Source: Pseudomonas sp. MYb118 (GTDB lineage: Bacteria; Pseudomonadota; Gammaproteobacteria; Pseudomonadales; Pseudomonadaceae). Taken from it: a stretch of DNA of 64,000 nucleotides. Every line of letters starts with the position of its first letter. The first letter of the stretch is position 1. This document shows positions 52,217-60,574 of this stretch, one piece after another. The notes below the pieces were generated by a model. It was not told the origin of the DNA. It ran no database searches and was given only the letters and a program-made list of their open reading frames with translations. The stretch lies in the NCBI RefSeq assembly GCF_040947875.1, contig NZ_JBFRXN010000003.1, forward strand, positions 186,001 to 250,000, read 5' to 3'. The position numbers were made by a program, and so were the translations under genes.

Positions 52217-52273
52217 TCATGTCAGGCAATCTGGCCTCAGGTTGCAGGCCGGGTTACTGATCACGGTGCTCAT
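52217..52273 (-). pseudogene. ccoN N-terminal remnant (18 codons)
   Basis: ATG at 52273 opens a frame MSTVISNPACNLRPDCLT followed by a stop. Intact CcoN in this window begins [15 protein letters not shown], so the first ten residues align and the rest is lost. The stop lies 11 bp before the CcoQ-like gene's start. It may now act only as a leader peptide. Confidence 0.55.
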
Positions 52274-52360
52274 CGTGAACACCCATCAACTGATTGGATG
52301 GTCACGGCATTGGTCATTGCGTGCTCGTTAAGAGTTGTAAATCGTTGTTGTTGGCATCGG
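52259..52360 (-). repeat. Diverged copy of the ccoN upstream region
   Basis: About 100 bp align with 58066-58165. Shared blocks include GTGCTCAT, GGATGGTCACGG, GCTCGTTAA and AATCGTTGTTGTT in the same order and spacing. On the minus strand this places the same promoter/leader in front of the CcoQ-like gene as in front of ccoN. Confidence 0.75.
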
Positions 52361-52419
52361 TGCAGAACGGTTGGGCGGCCAGTGGTGGGGCAGTTGTGGG
52401 ATAGTGGCGGGAGAGAACA

Positions 52420-53244
52420 TCATTGAATCTGTTTGTTGATTTGCGCCGTGGCATGCGCGTGTCGGTCGTCGCTCAAAGCCATGCGTGCGGACGGCGACGT
52501 CACCCAATGTTCCAGGCACATGGCGCCGATGTAGTCTGGAGCGGCGGGAACAATTGAACATGGCTGCAGTCGAGCACCGAAGTAGGTGGCTGCCGGGTCC
52601 GTTTCTGCCTGGCGCGGGTCCTGCACCAGATCGAAAAAGCGCTTGAACCAACGCTCAAAGGAAGCCGCTTCCAGGCCCGCAATGGAAACCGCGGCGTTCA
52701 CGGGAGGGGCCAATGCGATGGCGGCCAGTGCGGTCGCCACGTCGTCAGCAGCGATGGGGCGAAACAGTGCGTCGGGTAATCCGGTCGTGGCGCCTTTGGT
52801 GAAGCCGGCGGCTATGGTCGGCAGGAACTCGAAAAATTGCGTCGCCCTGGCGAGTGTGAAAGGAACCCCTGAGGCCCTGGCCATTTCTTCCTGCCCCAGT
52901 TTGGCATCGAAATACGGGTTACCCCTGACACTGTCCACACCGACGATAGAAAGGGTGACGTGATGCTTGACGCCTGCGGCCAGCTCGGCCGCATAAATAT
53001 GCTCACCGGCGGCGCGGAAGAAAGTCTTCAATGTCTCTGGATCAAAGCTGGGCACGTCGGACGCATCCACCACGACATCCGCCCCCTGAAGTATCTCCAC
53101 CAGGCCTCGACCTGTCGTGATGTCCACGTGGGTCCGTCGTGAAGCTGCGATAACCTCCAGGCCAGCCTCCTTCAGCCGGGTGACCACCTTGGCGCCAATC
53201 ATGCCGTTACCACCGAAGACAACGGCCTTTTTATATCCAGACAT
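52420..53244 (-). CDS. NmrA/SDR-like NAD(P)-binding protein
   Basis: This 274-residue protein begins with a Rossmann motif (KAVVFGGNGMIGAKVVTRLKEAGLEVIAASRR). It lacks a clear YxxxK pair, and its VSIAGLEAASFERWFKRFF C-terminal half is typical of atypical SDR/NmrA-like reductases and redox sensors. ATG 53244 is used because it starts the Rossmann strand; the upstream open codons are not conserved. It stands alone, upstream of the small CcoQ-like gene. Confidence 0.85.
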   Translation of the reverse strand: MSGYKKAVVFGGNGMIGAKVVTRLKEAGLEVIAASRRTHVDITTGRGLVEILQGADVVVDASDVPSFDPETLKTFFRAAGEHIYAAELAAGVKHHVTLSIVGVDSVRGNPYFDAKLGQEEMARASGVPFTLARATQFFEFLPTIAAGFTKGATTGLPDALFRPIAADDVATALAAIALAPPVNAAVSIAGLEAASFERWFKRFFDLVQDPRQAETDPAATYFGARLQPCSIVPAAPDYIGAMCLEHWVTSPSARMALSDDRHAHATAQINKQIQ

Positions 53245-53337
53245 ATGAATCTTCCCCTGAGTCAGCGTAGTGGTGGGCGTAACCACGGCATCAGATCACC
53301 GTGGCTCTCGTAATGGGTCCGAGTGTGGCATCGTCGG

Positions 53338-54396
53338 TCAAGCCAGCGTTGGGTAGTCGGTGTAGCCTTGCGAGCCGCCGCCAAAGAATGTGGCGCTGTC
53401 AGCGGCATTCATCGCTGCCCCGATTTTCAGGCGATTGACGAAGTCCGGATTGGCCAGCACTTGACCGCCATAGGCTTCCATATCAGCCAGGCCCGCAGCG
53501 ACATCGGCACCCACCTGTTCACGCAGGCGGCCAGGACGATTGAGGATCAGAATCTGATGCCAAAGCGTGCGCAGATCGGCCAAGAGTGCGGAGTCGCCCC
53601 AGTGCATGACATCCAGGTACGCCAGCCCGAGTTTGTTCAGTTCTACCGTCAGATAACGGTACAGCGCCGGGCCATCCGGGCCTTCGTTCAAGCCACCCAG
53701 CGTGGCGCCAGGCGATATGCGGATACCGATGCGGTCAGCACCGATTTCATCGACCACGGCCTTCGCCACTTCGATGGCAAAGCGGGCACGGTTCTCAATG
53801 CAGCCGCCATAGACGTCAGTGCGGGTATTGGCGTTTGGGGCAAAGAACTGTTGAAGCAGATAGCCGTTTGCAGCGTGAATTTCCACGCCATCCGCCCCCG
53901 CTTCAATGGCACAACGGGCAGCGTAACGAAAGTCGGCAATAGTCTGCTGCACGTCTTCCAGCGTCATGGCACGCGGCACGGGCATGTCCTTCAAACCGTC
54001 TGCTGTGTGAATCTGCTGCTGGGTCGCGATCGCGGATGGCGCCAATGCTTGCAGATGGCCCGGTACATTGTCGGGATGGGACATGCGACCCGAGTGCATG
54101 ATCTGGATAAAGAGATGACCACCTTTTTCATGGACGGCGGAAGTGACCCGGCGCCAGCCTTGAATGTGTGCATCGGTGTAGATACCGGGAGTGGCGACAG
54201 TGCCTTGTCCTATGTCGGATGGCTGCGTGGCTTCAGTCACGATCAACCCCATGGTGGCGCGCTGGGCATAATACTCAGCCATCAAGTCGGTTGGCACACC
54301 CTCGGGAGTGGCGCGACTGCGGGTCATGGGGGCCATCACCAAACGGTTTGGCAGTGCGTAGGCGCCCAGGCGAACGCGGGAAAAAATATCATTCAT
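53338..54396 (-). CDS. Old Yellow Enzyme-type NADH:flavin oxidoreductase
   Basis: This 352-residue FMN protein has the OYE pattern: RLVMAPMTRSRA near residue 19, GLIVTEATQPSDIGQG, IQIMHSGRMSHP, EIHAANGYLLQQFFAPNANTRTDVYGG (HxAN substrate-binding pair and conserved downstream loop) and a C-terminal phosphate-binding region. It reduces alpha,beta-unsaturated carbonyls or nitro compounds, as NemA does. It is divergent from a MarR gene with two palindromic operators between them, so it is probably induced by electrophiles. Confidence 0.93.
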   Translation of the reverse strand: MNDIFSRVRLGAYALPNRLVMAPMTRSRATPEGVPTDLMAEYYAQRATMGLIVTEATQPSDIGQGTVATPGIYTDAHIQGWRRVTSAVHEKGGHLFIQIMHSGRMSHPDNVPGHLQALAPSAIATQQQIHTADGLKDMPVPRAMTLEDVQQTIADFRYAARCAIEAGADGVEIHAANGYLLQQFFAPNANTRTDVYGGCIENRARFAIEVAKAVVDEIGADRIGIRISPGATLGGLNEGPDGPALYRYLTVELNKLGLAYLDVMHWGDSALLADLRTLWHQILILNRPGRLREQVGADVAAGLADMEAYGGQVLANPDFVNRLKIGAAMNAADSATFFGGGSQGYTDYPTLA

Positions 54397-54465
54397 CTTT
54401 AATAACCTCTGGTTTGTAGCAAAGGTGGATTGAATGCCCGGCTGCCTCAGAAGATCGCGCAAGCA

Positions 54466-54485
54466 TTATCTTGACGTCGAGATAA
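54466..54485. promoter_or_regulatory. MarR operator 1
   Basis: TTATCTTGACGTCGAGATAA is a 20-bp palindrome with one mismatched pair, 70 bp before the oxidoreductase start. It shares the TATCTTGA half-site with operator 2. Confidence 0.75.
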
Positions 54486-54500
54486 AATGTAAAAGCGATA

Positions 54501-54518
54501 TATCTTGATGTCAAGATA
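54501..54518. promoter_or_regulatory. MarR operator 2
   Basis: TATCTTGA and TCAAGATA form a perfect palindrome around TG, 22 bp before the MarR start. Centres of the two operators are about 34 bp apart, close to three helical turns. Confidence 0.8.
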
Positions 54519-54539
54519 AATGCGCAGTAGGATCGACCA

Positions 54540-55025
54540 ATGGACCAAGTAGATAAAGTAATTGAGCAATGGCGCGTGGCTCGTCCTGATCTGGACGTGA
54601 CCACCATGGGAACGATTGGTCGTCTGTCGCGGGCGACCAAACGCGTTCACATCGTCGTGGAGGAGACATTTGCATCACTGGGCTTGAACATGGCCGGGTT
54701 CGATGTGTTGTCTGCGCTGCGTCGATCAGGCCCACCTTATGCATTGTCTCCGGGCGATTTGCTTGCCTCGATGATGATCACCTCCGGCACGATGACCAAC
54801 AGGATCGACCAGTTGGAAAAAGCCGGCCTGGTCAGTCGAACCCCGGACTCCAGCGATGCTCGCAAATCCATCGTGGGTTTGACCCCGGAAGGCTTGAAGC
54901 GAATCGACGAAGCCATCGTGGAACATGTCGCCACGCAGCGTCGGCTGTTGGCTGGGTTGACCGAGGAAGAAATCGCGCAACTTGATGACCTCCTGCGCAA
55001 GCTCACGCAATCACTCGACGTCTAG
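54540..55025 (+). CDS. MarR-family repressor
   Basis: This 161-residue protein has a winged helix at about residues 40-125 (MAGFDVLSALRRSGPPYALSPGDLLASMMITSGTMTNRIDQLEKAGLVSRTPDSSDARKSIVGLT; the DxRxxxVxLT wing is characteristic). It is divergent from the Old Yellow Enzyme gene and probably represses both through the two palindromes. No cysteine is obvious in the usual redox position near the N-terminus, so the inducer may be a ligand, not an oxidant. Confidence 0.92.
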   Translation: MDQVDKVIEQWRVARPDLDVTTMGTIGRLSRATKRVHIVVEETFASLGLNMAGFDVLSALRRSGPPYALSPGDLLASMMITSGTMTNRIDQLEKAGLVSRTPDSSDARKSIVGLTPEGLKRIDEAIVEHVATQRRLLAGLTEEEIAQLDDLLRKLTQSLDV

Positions 55026-55208
55026 TCAGTCACGTAATCGGGCGAGACGGTTGTCACCGTTGCAAACGCATAGACCAGGTTGTTCGCGTATCCGCCGAGC
55101 AGCGCTCCCCCTGTCCAGGGTCGAAACGGGATTGACGCATCAACGCCAGTCCCGTCCTGTTCAGTCGCGCGACTTAATCCATCTGGCTTACGTATTGCGA
55201 CCGAGGTT

Positions 55209-56414
55209 TCAGGCCACGACGGGAATCAACGGATCGGCCGCCTGAAGAGCGATTTCCCGATCCGCCGCCGGAGGGTAGATCCACTGGGTGTTGATTTGAA
55301 CTTTCAACGCCTTGCCTTCCTGGCCGGTCAATACCACTTTACGTTCCCAGCCCTCGGTGAAAACCGCACCCCAGCCGCCCAGATCCAGGCATGTGACGTA
55401 CTTGGGCTGGCTATAGGCAATCGGCTCGACGCCAAGCAGATCCGCTGCTGCGTTGTTGCCAGCGGAGCGGCCCAGGGCGATAGCGTGCTGGCAGGTCATC
55501 AGGGCGTGGTTGCCCTGGTCGTCCACGGCCGCGTAGGCGGTGTCGCCCGTGGCGTAGATGGCATCCTGGCCGATCACCTTGAGGTTACGGTCAACGTGCA
55601 GGCGTCCATGTGCGTCGCGTTCGCCAGCGATTTGCTGGGTCAGCGGTGACGCTTTTACCCCCACGGCAAAGATCACCGTATGGGCAGCGATTCGTTCGCC
55701 ATCGGCGAGAAACACACCGTTTTCGTCTACTTTGGCAACCGGACTGCCAAGGCGCCAGGTAACCCCTAGACGGGTACTTGCGTCAGCAACGACGCTGGCA
55801 ATTGCTTCGCCCATTGCTCCGCCAATCTGCTTGGCCATATCCACCACGACCACACTGACCTCGGCCTGCTCGCCAAGGATGGCTCGCAAGCGTGCCGGCA
55901 TCTCGGTGGCGGTTTCAATACCGGTAAAGCCACCCCCGACTACGACCACCGTGTTGCGGGCAGCGCTTGGCGGTTGCAGAGCCAGTTGCTGCAGATGCGC
56001 TTCCAATCGCTGCGCCGACTCCAGGCTATCGACATCAAAGGTGAAGCGCTCGATACCCTCCAGAGGCGGGCGGGCTACCTGGCTGCCCGAGGCCAGGATC
56101 AGACGATCAAAGTACAGCTCGCCGTCTCCACCTGTGGCGTCGCGATAGCTGACGCGTTGGCCGTCGGCATCAATCTGCGTGGCGTGACCCTGCACAAAGT
56201 GCACGCCTGTGGCATCGAACAATGGGCTGAGCGGAGCGACGGTGCTGGCCAGGTCGGTTTCATAAAACCGCGGGCGCACACGCAGTTCTGGCTGGGGTGC
56301 AAGCAAGGTGACGCTGATGTCCAGGCGCTTCTGTTGATCGAGCAGGCGCATTGCGCTGAGGGCGCTCCACATCCCGCCGAAGCCGGCCCCGATGATTACG
56401 ATTTTTTGTTTCAT
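55209..56414 (-). CDS. NDH-2-like NAD(P)H/FAD oxidoreductase
   Basis: This 401-residue two-dinucleotide-binding flavoprotein has KIVIIGAGFGGMWSALSA at the N-terminus (FAD), VVVVGGGFTGIETATEM near residue 160 (NADH) and IYATGDTAYA near 285. It resembles type II NADH dehydrogenases, which pass electrons to quinone without pumping protons. ATG 56414 starts the FAD motif; upstream frame is unsupported. It follows the orphan ccoN by 238 bp on the same strand, so the two could serve one respiratory branch. Confidence 0.9.
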   Translation of the reverse strand: MKQKIVIIGAGFGGMWSALSAMRLLDQQKRLDISVTLLAPQPELRVRPRFYETDLASTVAPLSPLFDATGVHFVQGHATQIDADGQRVSYRDATGGDGELYFDRLILASGSQVARPPLEGIERFTFDVDSLESAQRLEAHLQQLALQPPSAARNTVVVVGGGFTGIETATEMPARLRAILGEQAEVSVVVVDMAKQIGGAMGEAIASVVADASTRLGVTWRLGSPVAKVDENGVFLADGERIAAHTVIFAVGVKASPLTQQIAGERDAHGRLHVDRNLKVIGQDAIYATGDTAYAAVDDQGNHALMTCQHAIALGRSAGNNAAADLLGVEPIAYSQPKYVTCLDLGGWGAVFTEGWERKVVLTGQEGKALKVQINTQWIYPPAADREIALQAADPLIPVVA

Positions 56415-56652
56415 ATTTGAGTTTCCGTAGTGTGTTGGGCGCTGATTGGAAAGCTTGACTAGGGCAAACTGCTGATCTTGCCGACGATGGTCTGGATCGG
56501 ATGATTTCATCTTTCAGGTTATGTGAGTTCTCGAAAACCACCGGGTTACGGCTCTTTGCCATTGTTTCTTATTTGCCATTGTTTCTTATTGTTTCTTTAA
56601 TCGCCGGTGCTTCACCTCTCCAAATCCACCTGTACTTCTCCAGCCCCTGGTA

Positions 56653-58080
56653 TCAGGCAATCCGCGCTTCACGCTCGGCCATGCGCACATCCGCGACCCG
56701 CACGGTGCGCCAGACGTTGTAGGCCATCAGCAGCATGCCGCTGAGGAAGAACACGCCGCCGGTAAAGCGCACCACGAAGCCCGGATGGCTGGCCTGCAGC
56801 GACTCGACGAACGAGTAGGTCAGCGTGCCGTCGTCGTTGATCGCACGCCACATCAGGCCCTGGGTGATGCCGTTGACCCACATCGAGGCGATGTACAACA
56901 CCGTGCCGATGGTGGCCAGCCAGAAGTGCGCGTTGATCATGCCGATGCTGTGCATCTGCTCGCGACCGAAGATTTTCGGCACCATGTGGTAGGTGGCGCC
57001 GAAGGTGATCATCGCCACCCAGCCCAGGGCCCCGGCGTGGACGTGGCCGATGGTCCAGTCGGTGTAGTGGGAGAGGGCGTTGACGGTCTTGATCGCCATC
57101 ATCGGACCTTCGAAGGTCGACATGCCGTAGAACGCCAGCGACAGCACCAGGAAGCGCAGGATCGGGTCGGTGCGCAACTTATGCCAGGCGCCCGACAGGG
57201 TCATCATGCCGTTGATCATGCCGCCCCAGCTCGGTGCCAGCAGGATCAGCGACATGGCCATGCCCAGCGACTGCGCCCAGTCGGGCAGGGCGGTGTAGTG
57301 CAGGTGGTGGGGACCGGCCCAGATGTACAGGGTGATCAGCGCCCAGAAGTGCACGATGGACAGGCGATAGGAATACACCGGCCGGCCGACCTGCTTGGGC
57401 ACGAAGTAATACATCATCCCCAGGAAGCCGGTGGTGAGGAAAAAGCCCACGGCGTTATGCCCGTACCACCACTGCACCATGGCGTCGGTAGCCCCGGAAT
57501 ACACCGGGTAGGACTTGAACCAGTCCACCGGGATCGACAGGTGATTGACCACGTGCAGCATGGCGATCACCAGGATGAACGCGCCGAAGAACCAGTTGCC
57601 GACGTAGATGTGCTTGGTCTTGCGTTGTACCACGGTGGTGAAGAACACAATGGCGTAGGCGACCCAGACCACCGCCATCCACACCGCGCCGGTGAATTCG
57701 ATCTCGGCGTATTCCTTGGTGGTGGTGTAGCCCAGCGGCAGGGTGACCAGCAGGATGATGATCACTGATTGCCAGCCCCAGAAGGTGAAGGCCGCGAGGG
57801 TGTCGGAATACAGCCGCACCTGACAGGTACGCTGCACGGCGTAGTAACTGGCGGCAAATTGTGCACTGCCGGCAAAGCCGAAGATCACCAGGCTGGTGTG
57901 CAACGGTCGCAGGCGCCCGAAGGTGGTCCATGGCAGGTCGAGGTTCATCTCGGGCCATACCAGTTGCGAGGCGACCCACACCCCCATCGCCATCCCCACG
58001 ACGCCCCAGACCACGGTGGCCACGACGAATTGGCGGACCACCTTGTAGTTGTAGGCCGAGTTGTTCATCACAGTGCTCAT
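56653..58080 (-). CDS. ccoN: Cbb3-type cytochrome c oxidase subunit I, orphan copy
   Basis: This 475-residue membrane protein has about twelve helices and the CcoN histidine set: [16 protein letters not shown] (haem b ligand), [23 protein letters not shown] (CuB/haem b3 His), [14 protein letters not shown] (CuB His pair), and [18 protein letters not shown] (haem His). No ccoO, ccoQ or ccoP follows. P. aeruginosa is known to carry orphan ccoN genes whose products replace the main subunit in hybrid oxidases. ATG 58080 is used; the TTG at 58086 is weaker. The leader region is duplicated at 52.3 kb. Confidence 0.93.
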   Translation of the reverse strand: MSTVMNNSAYNYKVVRQFVVATVVWGVVGMAMGVWVASQLVWPEMNLDLPWTTFGRLRPLHTSLVIFGFAGSAQFAASYYAVQRTCQVRLYSDTLAAFTFWGWQSVIIILLVTLPLGYTTTKEYAEIEFTGAVWMAVVWVAYAIVFFTTVVQRKTKHIYVGNWFFGAFILVIAMLHVVNHLSIPVDWFKSYPVYSGATDAMVQWWYGHNAVGFFLTTGFLGMMYYFVPKQVGRPVYSYRLSIVHFWALITLYIWAGPHHLHYTALPDWAQSLGMAMSLILLAPSWGGMINGMMTLSGAWHKLRTDPILRFLVLSLAFYGMSTFEGPMMAIKTVNALSHYTDWTIGHVHAGALGWVAMITFGATYHMVPKIFGREQMHSIGMINAHFWLATIGTVLYIASMWVNGITQGLMWRAINDDGTLTYSFVESLQASHPGFVVRFTGGVFFLSGMLLMAYNVWRTVRVADVRMAEREARIA

Positions 58081-58165
58081 TGTCAATGCTCATCCATTCG
58101 TTCACTGGATGGTCACGGGATTGTTCGACGGGCGCTCGTTAATACTTGTGAATCGTTGTTGTTTA
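58066..58165 (-). repeat. ccoN upstream region, source copy of the duplicated segment
   Basis: This segment covers the ccoN start and about 85 bp upstream, and it aligns with 52259-52360. No Anr box (TTGAT-N4-ATCAA) was found in it. The conserved GCTCGTTAA and AATCGTTGTTGTT words, about 55-75 bp before the start, could be a promoter or regulator site. The rest of the 58087-58392 gap holds no other element I can name. Confidence 0.65.
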
Positions 58166-58392
58166 CGGCTCGGGTGTGTGGACCCTGCGCCCTCGCGGCG
58201 TAGCAATATTTGCAAAAAAGTCAGCAATAAGTGCAAAGCCTGAGTCGTCGAATTTGGTGATAGTGAAACGCAATATGCGATTAACTTATTGATTGAGCGC
58301 GTATTTATGCTGATGTTCGGGTGATTGTCTGATGGGGCTGTCGCCAATAATAAAAGTTGTCATGGGCATAAGAGTCGTGAAGAACTCGTGTC

Positions 58393-59922
58393 ATGACTAC
58401 GGAGGTATACGCCTTGGGTGGAGCAGCAGAAGACGGATTTGATGTGGTGCTGAGTTTCGGACCCTTCCGTTTATATCCCGTAGAGAGACGCCTGGAGCGA
58501 GGCGGTGAGTCCATAGCGATCGGCAGTCGTGCGCTGGATATTCTGGTTGTCCTGGTCGGCGAGGCGGGAAGTGTCATCAACAAGCGAACATTGATGACCA
58601 AGGCCTGGAAGAACATCGTCGTCGATGAAAGCAACTTGCGCGTCAACATCGGACTGCTGCGCAAAGTACTGGGTGAAGGTGAGAACGGCGCCCGGTATGT
58701 CGCCAATGTGCCGGGGCGCGGTTACAGCTTTGTCGCGAAAGTCACCCGTCTGAATGTGATGGCCCGCCTCGAACTGAAAACCGACCAGCGTCGCCCCAGT
58801 GAGGCGATAGTGCCTCGTCGTGCGGGGCGGATGGTGGGGCGAAACAGCGATCTTGCATTACTGGCAAGTGCCATCGCATTCCATCGTTGCGTGTCGATCA
58901 TCGGTGCCGGCGGTCTGGGCAAGTCGATGCTGGCCATGGCGTGTGCCGATCGGCTGAAAGCCGATGCCTGCGTAGCTGTGCATTGCCTCAACCTGGATTC
59001 GCTCGACGAGACGCAACGCTTGATTTCGGCGCTGTCAGCGCTGTTTTTACTCGAGCACGACCCGCTTGATCCGCTCGCTGCCATCGCACACGCGTTCGCC
59101 ACGCGCCATGCTGTGCTCTTTCTGGACAATTGCGATCGTTTTCTCGATGAGGTCGCGACGCTGGTCGAGGCGCTGTACGAAAGTGGCGCGCAGTTACATG
59201 TCGTGGTGACCCTGCGTGAGGCATTGCGGGTCGATGGCGAATTCACCTATCGCCTGGGGCCGCTGGATGTCCCGCCCAGGGAATTGAAGTTGCCTGCCGC
59301 GGATGCGAAGGCCTACTCGGCGGTGGAACTGTTTATCGACAAATGCCTGGCGAGCGGGCATCTGTGCGAGTTACCCGATGAGGAAGTGGCGCAGATGATC
59401 GAGATCTGCACGCGGCTGGATGCCAATCCACTGGCGATCACCTTGGCGGCCTCGCGCGTGGCAACGTTCGGGCTGACCGGCACCCTGGCGCTGCTGGACA
59501 GCAGTTGTCGGCTGCACTGGACCGGACGGCGCAATGCCGTGTCCCGGCACCGGACGCTGGAGGCGCTGCTTGATTACAGTTTTCATGCGCTCAATGCCCA
59601 GGAGAAAGCTCTATTTCTGCGCTTGTCGGACTTTGCCGGGGTGTTCAGCCTCAGCGATGTGCAGGCGATTGACGATCAGCACTTGCCGGATTTCGCCACC
59701 CTGGTGGGCGTTCTCGATGCGCTGGTCGGCAAGTCACTGCTGGTGCCCCAGTCCACGGCCAGCGGCACCATGGACTTCCGCTTGCTGGAAACCGTGCGGA
59801 TCTATGCACTGGAGAAAATCATCAAGCGCGATGGCGGTCGGCGCGACACCACCGTGGTGTTCAACAGTCATGGCAAGACGCCGTGGTTGCAGCCGGGGGA
59901 CGGCATCATCGGGCACGGCTGA
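58393..59922 (+). CDS. Winged-helix regulator with ATPase domain, short paralogue
   Basis: This 509-residue protein matches the N-terminal half of the regulator at 48146: winged helix at about residues 20-118 (IAIGSRALDILVVLVGEAGSVINKRTLM, LRVNIGLLRKVL, YVANVPGRGYSF), then P-loop IGAGGLGKS near 169 and AVLFLDNCDRFLDEV. It stops soon after YALEKI, so it lacks the TPR-like sensor half. A GGAGG at 58401-58405 points to a TTG start at 58414, seven codons into this frame, instead of the ATG at 58393. It is divergent from ccoN and may control it. Confidence 0.88.
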   Translation: MTTEVYALGGAAEDGFDVVLSFGPFRLYPVERRLERGGESIAIGSRALDILVVLVGEAGSVINKRTLMTKAWKNIVVDESNLRVNIGLLRKVLGEGENGARYVANVPGRGYSFVAKVTRLNVMARLELKTDQRRPSEAIVPRRAGRMVGRNSDLALLASAIAFHRCVSIIGAGGLGKSMLAMACADRLKADACVAVHCLNLDSLDETQRLISALSALFLLEHDPLDPLAAIAHAFATRHAVLFLDNCDRFLDEVATLVEALYESGAQLHVVVTLREALRVDGEFTYRLGPLDVPPRELKLPAADAKAYSAVELFIDKCLASGHLCELPDEEVAQMIEICTRLDANPLAITLAASRVATFGLTGTLALLDSSCRLHWTGRRNAVSRHRTLEALLDYSFHALNAQEKALFLRLSDFAGVFSLSDVQAIDDQHLPDFATLVGVLDALVGKSLLVPQSTASGTMDFRLLETVRIYALEKIIKRDGGRRDTTVVFNSHGKTPWLQPGDGIIGHG

Positions 59923-60574
59923 ACTCACGCCACAACCCCGTAGGAGCGAGCTTGCTCGCGATAAACGTACACACGCAACCCCAGACCGCGGGTTAAAAAA
60001 AGCTACGGTTGACGACAAGAGCGCCCCAATTCGATGTGATCACCATCAAACATCGTGACCTCTCGTTTCCATCCGGCACTCGCGGGATGGAACTGGCGTG
60101 CCGTAGCTCAACAGGGGAAGTGAACAGGAGAGCGATCAGCCATATTGATCGGCGTACTCCGGCAGCAACTTTCTGCCATCAGCAAGTACCACTGAGCAAA
60201 CCCATCAATGCCTGATTACTATGATTCAGTTTGGTGTAATGGGGTGTTAAAGGGTGCAAATAGTTGTGATGGCTTGTTGGGTTTTCGGCGGTCTGGTTAT
60301 TTCAGTGATAGGTTATTTATTGTTGTAGAAGTCTTTGCGGCAGTCGTGTTCGTCAACGGCTGTCGACCGGTTGGCAGGCTTCGGGCGCAGCCTGTATCGC
60401 GGGTTTAACACAGTGACATAACGCACCACTCGGGTTTTCCCGAGTGCAGGTTTGCGCGCGCTCGAAGTGGCTGTCATTCACGAAAAAATAATCAGAGAAA
60501 CATTCATTGCATGCCCGTGTGCGTAATCAATACATACCCCGGCATTCGACCGTATGTGAGCATTGAGGTGAGAT
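59923..60574. other. Non-coding region upstream of norB
   Basis: About 650 bp without a supported gene. It holds one REP element just after the regulator gene. A hairpin at 60427-60446 (CACTCGGG, TTTT, CCCGAGTG) lies about 130 bp before norB. I looked for sigma-54 -24/-12 elements and a Dnr box and found no convincing one. Confidence 0.5.
59938..59966. repeat. Single REP element
   Basis: GTAGGAGCGAGCTTGCTCGC is the same palindrome that starts each unit of the array at 40.7-41.3 kb. It lies 16 bp after the regulator stop, a typical REP position. Confidence 0.85.

Noticed and set aside
60208-60408. A 66-codon frame upstream of norB
   Set aside because: No ribosome site and no family; it lies where the norB control region is expected.
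60420-60574. A sigma-54/NorR-type promoter for norB
   Set aside because: No TGGCAC-N5-TTGC element or NorR half-sites could be found; only a hairpin is visible.
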